The notes below the pieces were generated by a model, which searched no databases, was not told the origin of the DNA, and saw nothing but the letters and a program-made list of their open reading frames with translations. The position numbers and the translations under genes are program-made. From an uncultured Opitutaceae bacterium (GTDB taxonomy: Bacteria; Verrucomicrobiota; Verrucomicrobiia; Opitutales; Opitutaceae), in contig CAKZMS010000499.1 in the NCBI GenBank assembly GCA_937128785.1, forward strand, positions 1-7,065: DNA of 7,065 bases. The letters run 5' to 3'. Of the stretch, positions 1 to 5,776 are shown in pieces; the first letter of the stretch is position 1, and each line of letters begins with the position of its first letter.

Positions 1-1
1 G

Positions 2-874
2 GGCGGTCGGCTTTGGGTGGGGCTGGGGATGGGATCGCGGCATCGGGCCATGGGCTCGGACGATCAGGGACTTACGTGGGAGTTCGTCGAAACCGAGGTG
101 CAGGGCGCGCACTACGAAGGCGTAACCCGCGGGTTTTTTGGTGAGAGCCTCTTGTTCCACACCAACGCGGGCCAATTGATGATGCTGGTGCGGGTGGACT
201 ACACCCACGTGCGCTTCGCCGATGCGTTGGCGCATGATCCCAAATACGAGGGCGGAACACTCACGGATAATTTTGATGGGCTGGTGCTGTTCACCTCACC
301 GGACGATGCGCGGACCTGGCAACCGGTGCGGGCGATCGGGTTCCCCGCCCTGATGTATCCATCAATCGTGAACCTGGAGGGCAACCGGATGTTGCTGACG
401 TTTACGGTGCGCGAGATCCCCCCGGCCGGCACGGGAAGCATTCACCCGCACGTAGGTCTTCAGGCGATTGTGATCGAGGAAGATGACGACGGCTCGCTGA
501 ATTTTGATTTCAGTCGGGACGTCATCGTGATTGACGACAGTACGCCGGCGGCGATGCGCAACGCCGGCGGATTCGGCAATACCTTGTGGATGCCAGATGG
601 CACGTTGGTGACGCCGTTTTCCTACCCGCTCATCGACGACGACATTCTGGAATTGGCCAATCGGAAAGAGTATCTCAAGGAAGAGGTCTACGATTACTGG
701 GCCGGAATGCAGAAGACGTATTCAGCGCGCTACCGGGACGTCATCATCGAAGGGGAACCGGAACTGTCGGAGCTGCATCTCCGCCGCACGTTTTCCGCGT
801 TGTTTCTCTACGGTCAGGCCGCGAACAAAGGCGGCATCGCAACCGGGGTGGTGCGTTGGCGGCTGCCGGATTGA
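2..874 (+). CDS. Sialidase-like Asp-box (BNR) protein, C-terminal part, 5' end outside window
   Basis: The reading frame is open from base 2 to the TGA at 872-874, so the true start lies to the left of the window. A GTG at 17 is available but is unlikely to be the real start, because coding-like sequence (G-R-L-W-V-G-L-G) precedes it. Counting from that GTG, residues 14-21 read SDDQGLTW, a perfect Asp-box (S-x-D-x-G-x-T-W). Residues 94-101 (SPDDARTW) form a degenerate second Asp-box with Ala in place of Gly. A W-M-P-D-G-T-L-V strand follows at about 191-198. Asp-boxes mark beta-propeller blades of sialidases and related glycan-binding or glycan-cleaving proteins. The catalytic arginines and nucleophile cannot be assigned from this fragment, so enzymatic sialidase activity is not shown. 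The gene ends 3 bp before the stop of the opposite-strand methyltransferase. No terminator hairpin is seen. Confidence 0.72.
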   Translation, partial: GGRLWVGLGMGSRHRAMGSDDQGLTWEFVETEVQGAHYEGVTRGFFGESLLFHTNAGQLMMLVRVDYTHVRFADALAHDPKYEGGTLTDNFDGLVLFTSPDDARTWQPVRAIGFPALMYPSIVNLEGNRMLLTFTVREIPPAGTGSIHPHVGLQAIVIEEDDDGSLNFDFSRDVIVIDDSTPAAMRNAGGFGNTLWMPDGTLVTPFSYPLIDDDILELANRKEYLKEEVYDYWAGMQKTYSARYRDVIIEGEPELSELHLRRTFSALFLYGQAANKGGIATGVVRWRLPD

Positions 875-877
875 TCG

Positions 878-1564
878 TCACCGAGACTTGGTAAGCACGG
901 CGATGAACTGCCACTTGGGTCGCAGGACGCGATGGAAGACCGGATTGTGACGATAGAGCTCCAGCCCGATATCGAGGGAAACAATTTCCAGGCCGCTGTT
1001 TGCCACCAGCGTTGCGAAGGAATCACGCCGAAAGTAGCGCCGGGGGATGCTCACGTCGTAGCCCCAGTTTCCGACGATATCCATCAACTGGAGCATGGTG
1101 CGGGAGAAGAGGGAGTATTCGAAATGATCTTTGATGACCACATGATCGGCCACCCGGGCGGCCTCACGCAGATTGGTGGTGAGATCTCCGGGAATGTGGT
1201 GCAAGACGTCGCAGAAAAACGCACAGTCGTAGCTCCGGTCCTCGACCGGTAGGACCTGTCCGTCGAATTGTTGATACTTCTCCCAGCGGGGATCCTGGGC
1301 GAACTCTGCGGCCAGCGGATAAAGATCATAGCAGATCCAGTCCGTACGCGGAGCGCGTTCTTGAATCGATTCGGCCAGGGTCATGTCCCCACAACCGATA
1401 TCCGCGCAGCGCAGTTTGTCTGACTCCGGGCGGAGTTCACCCGTCAACGCTGCCAGTTTGGTGGCGAGATAGTCGATGCGATGGTGGTGCGAGGCCTTCT
1501 GATGCAGTCGCACCACCGCGTCCTTGACGCGGTTGCGATCCGATCGGGCGAGAGGCGAACTCAT
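878..1564 (-). CDS. Class I SAM-dependent methyltransferase
   Basis: This is a predicted 228-residue Rossmann-fold methyltransferase. Counting from the ATG at 1564, motif I is A-D-I-G-C-G-D-M (54-61); the last glycine of the usual D-x-G-x-G-x-G is replaced by Met61. The acidic end of the second strand is probably Asp80 in C-Y-D-L-Y-P-L. The post-II strand is D-C-A-F-F-C-D-V-L-H-H-I-P (113-125), typical of Methyltransf_11/25-type enzymes. A V-I-K-D-H segment (143-147) and a W-G-Y-D-V-S-I-P-R segment (167-175) follow. The substrate cannot be told; enzymes with this look modify small molecules, lipids or glycans. I chose ATG 1564 because AGGTGG lies 7 bases upstream. A GTG at 1624 would add 20 residues (M-D-D-P-Q-W...), but its GGAGG abuts the start codon with no spacer. 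The gene is monocistronic and convergent with the sialidase-like gene. Confidence 0.85.
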   Translation of the reverse strand: MSSPLARSDRNRVKDAVVRLHQKASHHHRIDYLATKLAALTGELRPESDKLRCADIGCGDMTLAESIQERAPRTDWICYDLYPLAAEFAQDPRWEKYQQFDGQVLPVEDRSYDCAFFCDVLHHIPGDLTTNLREAARVADHVVIKDHFEYSLFSRTMLQLMDIVGNWGYDVSIPRRYFRRDSFATLVANSGLEIVSLDIGLELYRHNPVFHRVLRPKWQFIAVLTKSR

Positions 1565-1571
1565 AGGCGCG

Positions 1572-1577
1572 CCACCT
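1572..1577 (-). promoter_or_regulatory. Ribosome binding site deciding the methyltransferase start
   Basis: On the minus strand the hexamer AGGTGG (one mismatch to AGGAGG) lies 7 bases before the ATG at 1564. It is the best-spaced Shine-Dalgarno-like site I found near any start in this window, and it favours this ATG over the upstream GTG at 1624. Confidence 0.55.
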
Positions 1578-1764
1578 TTGGGGGCTTCGCCAAACCACGC
1601 AATGTCCCATTGCGGATCGTCCACCCTCCGCTGGTGAGCCGGTTTCCCGTCCGAACTACCATCCCGGTTGGCCTTGGTCGTCGAGCGCTGCGACCTCGCG
1701 GGTTTCCCCGAGAACTTTCCGGCAGGCGTTTGGATCCTAACTCCGTAAAACTCAACGTAGGTTC

Positions 1765-2337
1765 ATGAATTTGTTGCGATTCTTATGGGTTACGTGGCCG
1801 ACTGGAAGCATGGCCCTCTCCTCCCAAACCCACACCGCGGAACAGGTCGTCGCGGCGCTGCAACTTGAGCCCCTCGATCAAGAAGGTGGCTTTTTTCGGC
1901 GGACGGCGGAAGCCGGATACTATGTCCGTCGGGAGGGCGTGGAATCGCGGGCTTATTCCGTCATCTACGCCCTCTTCACACCGGCATCATTTTCCGCCCT
2001 GCACGTGCTGACGACCGATGAGGTGTGGTGTTGGCACGCGGGAGATGCCTTGGAATCCCTGCGACTCCGATCGGATGGGTCGGGTGAATGGGTGCGATTG
2101 GGCACCGATTTGGCCGCGGGCGAAAAACCGCAGGATGTGATTCCCTCCGGGGTGTGGCAGGGGACGCGGCTCGTGGCGGGGGGACGCTGGGCATTGGTGT
2201 CTTGCATCATGGCGCCGGAGTTTCGCTGGGAGGATTTTGAACTCGGAGATCGGTCCGAGCTGACCGCGGCTTATCCGGATTGGGCTGAGGGCATTGCTGG
2301 GCTCACGCGGGTGGTGCCGCCGGCGGGTCGGCGGTGA
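1765..2337 (+). CDS. Cupin_5 (DUF985) family protein
   Basis: This predicted 190-residue protein matches the Cupin_5/DUF985 pattern over nearly its whole length. Counting from ATG 1765: L-x-x-E-P-L-D-Q-E-G-G-F-F-R-R-T (residues 32-47), then S-V-I-Y-A-L-F-T-P-A-S-F-S-A-L-H (65-80), D-E-V-W-C-W-H-A-G-D-A-L-E (85-97), a P-S-G-V-W-Q-G turn (127-133), G-G-R-W-A-L-V-S-C (139-147) and the family-typical F-E-L-G-D-R-S-E-L near 158-166. His80, Glu86, His91 and Gln132 lie where cupin barrels place metal or ligand contacts, but the family's reaction is poorly defined, so I assign no substrate. The start is uncertain. ATG 1810 (M-A-L-S-S) would give 175 residues, and neither start has a strong ribosome binding site. 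The extra N-terminus from 1765 is hydrophobic and not part of the domain. The gene ends 41 bp from the convergent helicase gene. Confidence 0.88.
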   Translation: MNLLRFLWVTWPTGSMALSSQTHTAEQVVAALQLEPLDQEGGFFRRTAEAGYYVRREGVESRAYSVIYALFTPASFSALHVLTTDEVWCWHAGDALESLRLRSDGSGEWVRLGTDLAAGEKPQDVIPSGVWQGTRLVAGGRWALVSCIMAPEFRWEDFELGDRSELTAAYPDWAEGIAGLTRVVPPAGRR

Positions 2338-2348
2338 GGCAGATGGGG

Positions 2349-2372
2349 GCCGAGCTGGAGCTCGGCGTTCCC
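2349..2372 (+). repeat. Single palindromic intergenic repeat unit
   Basis: The 18-base core GCCGAGCTGGAGCTCGGC (2349-2366) is a perfect 8-bp inverted repeat around GG, followed by GTTCCC (2367-2372). The same unit, in either orientation, makes up the composite repeats at 3821-3883 and 5657-5719. Here it lies between the convergent stops of the cupin and helicase genes, where an RNA hairpin could slow transcription from both sides. There is no T-run, so it is not a classical intrinsic terminator. The bases just upstream (about 2331-2348) loosely resemble the spacer of the composite copies, suggesting a decayed or half copy. Confidence 0.85.
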
Positions 2373-2378
2373 AGAGAC

Positions 2379-3743
2379 TTAGCGGCCGCGGCGAAGGCGG
2401 CTGCGTGGCTTGGACTTTGGCGCGGGAGCTGGTGCGCGGGGGGCAGAACCTTTGCGGGCGGCCGTTCCGGCACCCTTACCTTTGGCGGGACGTTTGCCTT
2501 GCGGTTGGGACCGTCCACCTGGTCGGCCACCCTGGCGTCCACCTCCGCCACCTTGGCCCTTTTTCGAGCGCATGGGGTTTTTGAACGGACGGCTGGTATC
2601 CACCTTGGGGGGACGGCCGCCTTGGTATTCAAATCCATCAAGCGTGAGTTGGGGAATGCGGGCGCCGATGAAGCGCTCGATGTCGTGCACGTCACCGCCT
2701 TCTTCAGGAACGGCCAGCATGTAGGCGTCGCCGACGGCCATGGCCCGACCGGTGCGGCCGATGCGGTGCACGTAGTCCTCGGGGTTTTCCGGAACATCGT
2801 AGTTAATAACGTGAGACACGCCCGACACATCGATGCCGCGGGCCGCGATGTCGGTTGCGACCATCACTTCGTAGCGTCCATTCTTGAAGCCTTCGAGCGC
2901 GGTCGTGCGTTGGCCCTGGGAGCGATTGGCGTGGAGAACGGCGACCGAGTGATTCTCCCGTTTCAATTTGCGAGCGATTTTGTCGGCACCGTGTTTGGTG
3001 CGGGAGAAGATAATGACGCTCTGGAAGTCCTCCCGTTCGAGCAGGGCGATGAGCAGGTCAAATTTCTGTTCGTAGACGACGGGGAACATCGCGTGTTTGA
3101 CCGAATCATTCACCGATTGCGTGCGACCAATGACGATGCGCTCGGGATTCTTCAGCGCGAACTTCGCGACCTCTTCAATAGCCGGCGGCACGGTGGCCGA
3201 GAAGAAAAGCGTCTGACGGGACTTGGGACAGAGCTCCACGACGCGTTTGACATCGCGGATGAATCCCATGTCGAGCATGCGGTCTACCTCGTCTAGGATG
3301 AGTACTTCGATATTCCGCAGATCGATGGCGCCTTCCTGAATGAAGTCCATCAGCCGGCCGACGGTGGCAATGATCACGTCGGTGCCGTCGCGCAGGGCCT
3401 CCCGCTGGCGACCATAGCCGACTCCGCCGTGGATCACGGCGGCGCGGAATTTGGTGAAGCGTCCGAGGTCGCGGAAGGCAGTCTCTACCTGCGCGGCAAG
3501 TTCCCGGGTGGGCTCCAGCACCAACACTCTAGGACCTTTGGCGGCGGGCTTTTGCAGGCGTTGGAGGACGGGCAGGGCAAACGCCGCGGTCTTGCCGGTT
3601 CCCGTTTGGGCGGAACCGATCAGGTCACGTCCTTCCAATACGACCGGGATGGCGCGCAGTTGGATAGGCGTGGGGTCGCCGTAACCCATGGCGAGCACTC
3701 CCTCGACGAGCTTGGGATTGAGTCCGAGTTTTTTAAAAGGCAT
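2379..3743 (-). CDS. DEAD-box ATP-dependent RNA helicase, RhlE-like, with basic Gly/Arg-rich tail
   Basis: This 454-residue protein has all the ordered motifs of a DEAD-box RNA helicase. They are: F3 and Q28 of the Q motif (P-T-P-I-Q), motif I A-Q-T-G-T-G-K-T (45-52), Ia P-T-R-E-L (78-82), the GG at 106-107, Ib T-V-G-R (127-130), II D-E-V-D (151-154), III S-A-T (182-184), IV I-I-F-S-R-T (244-249), H-A-N-R-S-Q (271-276), V A-T-D-I-A-A-R-G-I-D-V (296-306) and VI H-R-I-G-R-T-G-R (326-333). Motif II has Val where Ala is usual, and Ib has Val where Pro is usual. After about residue 375 the tail is low-complexity and rich in Gly, Arg, Lys, Pro and Ala, with no fold, as expected for a non-specific RNA-binding extension. 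The short core and basic tail resemble the RhlE group, which acts in ribosome assembly and RNA turnover. ATG 3743 fits the family N-terminus, though no Shine-Dalgarno sequence is visible; a small hairpin abuts the start instead. Confidence 0.95.
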   Translation of the reverse strand: MPFKKLGLNPKLVEGVLAMGYGDPTPIQLRAIPVVLEGRDLIGSAQTGTGKTAAFALPVLQRLQKPAAKGPRVLVLEPTRELAAQVETAFRDLGRFTKFRAAVIHGGVGYGRQREALRDGTDVIIATVGRLMDFIQEGAIDLRNIEVLILDEVDRMLDMGFIRDVKRVVELCPKSRQTLFFSATVPPAIEEVAKFALKNPERIVIGRTQSVNDSVKHAMFPVVYEQKFDLLIALLEREDFQSVIIFSRTKHGADKIARKLKRENHSVAVLHANRSQGQRTTALEGFKNGRYEVMVATDIAARGIDVSGVSHVINYDVPENPEDYVHRIGRTGRAMAVGDAYMLAVPEEGGDVHDIERFIGARIPQLTLDGFEYQGGRPPKVDTSRPFKNPMRSKKGQGGGGGRQGGRPGGRSQPQGKRPAKGKGAGTAARKGSAPRAPAPAPKSKPRSRLRRGR

Positions 3744-3760
3744 GCCGTAAGGCCGACGGC
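3744..3760 (-). other. Small hairpin directly before the RhlE-like helicase start codon
   Basis: Read on the minus strand, the 17 bases immediately before the ATG are GCCGT-CGGCCTT-ACGGC: a perfect 5-bp GC-rich stem with a 7-base loop, at the place where a ribosome binding site would be. It could limit ribosome access. A stem this short can arise by chance in GC-rich DNA, so a regulatory role is only suggested. Confidence 0.3.
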
Positions 3761-3820
3761 TAGCCCGCAGTAAGCGAGTTTTTTCTGAAGGGCGAGGGCG
3801 GTAATCGAAAGTGCATTTCC

Positions 3821-3883
3821 GGGAGCGCCGAGCTCCAGCTCGGCACGGCGGTGGATGGGCCTGATCTGGAGCTCGGCGCTCCC
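3821..3883. repeat. Composite palindromic repeat, copy 1 (upstream of the sulfatase)
   Basis: Two repeat units face each other around a short spacer. The left unit (3821-3844) is the reverse complement of the unit at 2349, with one change in its outer hexamer. The right unit (3859-3883) is in forward orientation with a degenerate inner arm. The spacer is about 14 bases (ACGGCGGTGGATGGG-like). The outer arms 3819-3838 and 3866-3885 are perfect 20-bp inverted repeats enclosing 27 bases, so the element can form a long hairpin or, alternatively, a small hairpin from the left unit alone. It lies in the divergent region between the RhlE-like helicase and the sulfatase, and so would fall in or near their promoters or leaders. 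The arrangement is like REP/BIME elements of other bacteria. No transposase gene is in the window. Confidence 0.88.
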
Positions 3884-3980
3884 GGGCCCACCACCCTTTG
3901 CGGCACGGTTACAAAGAATAGGGGTGGAGATCCTTTTCGCCCATGGCGTATCTCGAAGCCGCCCCCCTGTGATCGAATCC

Positions 3981-5648
3981 ATGAATTATCCCTTACCTCG
4001 TCTCAAACCCGGACTGTTGTTATGGTCCATCATGCTGTCGATTGGTCCGGCCGCCGTAGGTGTAGCCGCGGATCAAGCCGATTCCGCCCGACCCAACGTG
4101 CTCCTGATTCTGGTGGATGACTTGGGCTATTCAGATCTCAGCAGCTATGGCGGGGAAATCCGCACGCCTCACATCGACAGTTTGGCGCGGGACGGTTTGC
4201 TGATGACCCAATTCTACAACGCCTCGCGTTGCTCGGTTTCCCGCGCTTCGATCATGACGGGCCTGTATCATCATCAAGCCGGCGTCGGGGCCAACAACCC
4301 GCGCGGCACCCCGGAATATCAGGCGGCGCTGAACGACCAATGCGTCACGATGGCGGAGGTCCTGCGGGAGGCGGGTTATGCGACTTACCTGTCGGGCAAG
4401 TGGCATCTGGGCGAAGCCGACGGCCAGCGGCCCCAGGCCCGGGGGTTTGATCGCAGCTACGGCATCCTGCGCGGGATGAGCATGTATTTTAATCATCATC
4501 GTCGGCCGGGACGGCAGGGCGACGGCGATACGCTCGTGATCGACCGCAGCAAACGATGGCGATTCCTGCTCGACGATCGGGATGTCGACGTGCCGGAAAC
4601 CACCATGGACATGTGGGCGCGCAACGAAGGTTACTACACCACGGATGCGTTTACCGACTATGCGATTGAGTTTCTGGAGCAGCACCAGGTGGAGCGGGCC
4701 GACGATCCCTTCTTTCTCTACCTTGCCTACACCGCGCCGCATTGGCCCTTGCAGGCGTTCCCCGAGGACATCGCGAGATACCGCGGGGTCTACGATGCGG
4801 GCTGGGATCGCGTGCGCGAAGAGCGGTATCAGCGGCTTCTGGAGCTTGGTATAGTCGACCCCTCCACAGCCCTCGGCCCACGGACCAAAAAGGTGGGACC
4901 GTGGGAAACCGCGACGGAGGCCGACCGCGAAGAATTTGTGCGGGAAATGGAGGTCTATGCGGGCATGGTGGATCGGGTTGATCAAAACGTCGGCCGCATA
5001 CTGGCGAAGCTAGAGGTCATGGGGGTGAGCGAGAACACCATGGTGATCTTTTTGTCCGACAACGGGGGGGCGCACACCACCCGCAATCACGAGGGACTGC
5101 CCGAACACCTCGGTAGTCCTCGGTCGGTCGCCACCTACGGCTACATCGGTGCGAACGTGAGCAACACCCCGTTCCGTCTCCAGAAGCAGTATGTTCATGA
5201 AGGTGGCATCGCGACGCCGTTTATCGTGCGCTATCCCGCTGCGATTCCGGCCGGTGAAGTGGATCGGCAAGTGGCCCACATCATTGATCTCATGCCGACC
5301 GTGCTCGATTACTCGGGCACGACTTATCCCGAAACCTATGCAGGCCATGAGATTCGACCCTTGGTCGGGCAAAGTCTGCGGCCGATCTTTGCCGGTGACG
5401 AATTATCGGACAACCAGCCGTGGTTCTGGGAGCACCGGGGCAACAAGGGGGTGCGACTCGGGGATTGGAAACTCGTGGCGGCCCATCCGGGTTTGGCCTG
5501 GGAGCTCTACAATATGGCCGAGGATCGCTCCGAAATGCATGATCTCGCATCGGCCATGCCGCATAAGCGGGATCAACTGATCGCGCTATATACAGACTGG
5601 GCAGAGGCAAACCGGGTGCTGCCACCGATACCGGGAGAGGTGCCGTAG
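3981..5648 (+). CDS. Exported sulfatase (arylsulfatase-type, S1 family)
   Basis: This 555-residue alkaline-phosphatase-superfamily sulfatase would hydrolyse sulfate esters, probably on algal or other sulfated glycans, outside the cytoplasm. Residues 1-30 look like a signal peptide: basic, proline-containing start, hydrophobic stretch 11-29, and V-A-A before D31 as a possible cleavage site. Active-site candidates are D46-D47 (V-D-D-L-G), C84 and R88 in R-C-S-V-S-R, K140 and H142 (S-G-K-W-H-L-G), H254 (A-P-H-W), D360-N361 (S-D-N-G-G) and K402 (L-Q-K-Q-Y-V-H-E-G-G). The order and the short C-terminal domain ending W-E-L-Y-N-M...D-W-A match Pseudomonas AtsA-like enzymes (probably SulfAtlas S1_4). 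The formylglycine motif is C-S-V-S-R, with Val in place of the usual Pro/Ala. I chose ATG 3981 because the signal peptide begins there; an in-frame ATG at 3855 would read through the palindromic repeat. No clear Shine-Dalgarno sequence precedes it. No maturase gene is nearby. Confidence 0.95.
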   Translation: MNYPLPRLKPGLLLWSIMLSIGPAAVGVAADQADSARPNVLLILVDDLGYSDLSSYGGEIRTPHIDSLARDGLLMTQFYNASRCSVSRASIMTGLYHHQAGVGANNPRGTPEYQAALNDQCVTMAEVLREAGYATYLSGKWHLGEADGQRPQARGFDRSYGILRGMSMYFNHHRRPGRQGDGDTLVIDRSKRWRFLLDDRDVDVPETTMDMWARNEGYYTTDAFTDYAIEFLEQHQVERADDPFFLYLAYTAPHWPLQAFPEDIARYRGVYDAGWDRVREERYQRLLELGIVDPSTALGPRTKKVGPWETATEADREEFVREMEVYAGMVDRVDQNVGRILAKLEVMGVSENTMVIFLSDNGGAHTTRNHEGLPEHLGSPRSVATYGYIGANVSNTPFRLQKQYVHEGGIATPFIVRYPAAIPAGEVDRQVAHIIDLMPTVLDYSGTTYPETYAGHEIRPLVGQSLRPIFAGDELSDNQPWFWEHRGNKGVRLGDWKLVAAHPGLAWELYNMAEDRSEMHDLASAMPHKRDQLIALYTDWAEANRVLPPIPGEVP

Positions 5649-5656
5649 GTTTGTCC

Positions 5657-5719
5657 GGGAACGCCGAGCTCCAGCTCGGCACTGCGGTGGAGTGGGCCGA
5701 GCGGGAACTCGGCGTTCCC
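5657..5719. repeat. Composite palindromic repeat, copy 2 (downstream of the sulfatase)
   Basis: This is a second 63-bp composite in the same orientation as the copy at 3821-3883. The left unit is 5657-5680, the spacer ACTGCGGTGGAGTGG is at 5681-5695, and the right unit is 5696-5719. By eye it differs from copy 1 by six substitutions and two single-base indels. The outer arms 5657-5668 and 5708-5719 pair perfectly over 12 bp. It begins 8 bases after the sulfatase stop, and the next helicase gene starts 57 bases after it. A hairpin in sulfatase mRNA could protect the 3' end or reduce read-through, but no T-run follows. Confidence 0.88.
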
Positions 5720-5776
5720 ATATTCCGCCTGCCGCTTTCTGTTCGCTTGTCGCGAAAGCCTCCGGTAGCAGCGGGG

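Noticed and set aside
2349..2372. Intrinsic (Rho-independent) terminator between cupin and helicase
   Set aside because: The hairpin is strong but has no T-run on either strand, and the same sequence recurs upstream of genes, so it is treated as a repeat.
2334..3296. 320-codon open frame on the plus strand opposite the RhlE-like helicase
   Set aside because: It is antisense to a full set of DEAD-box motifs and starts within the end of the cupin gene; long antisense frames are expected at this GC content.
3725..3784. Duplicated CGAGTTTTTT (3725-3734 and 3775-3784) around the start of the RhlE-like helicase
   Set aside because: It is a ten-base match dominated by a T-run, with one copy inside codons for K-K-L; chance is sufficient.
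3855..3980. In-frame 42-codon N-terminal extension of the sulfatase
   Set aside because: It would be translated from the palindromic repeat and would bury the signal peptide that begins at 3981.
4131..4985. 284-codon open frame on the minus strand inside the sulfatase
   Set aside because: It mirrors the sulfatase coding frame and shows no domain of its own.
2..5648. Sialidase-like protein and sulfatase as parts of one glycan-degradation cluster
   Set aside because: They are 3 kb apart with unrelated genes on both strands between them, and no transporter, regulator or further glycan enzyme is present in the window.
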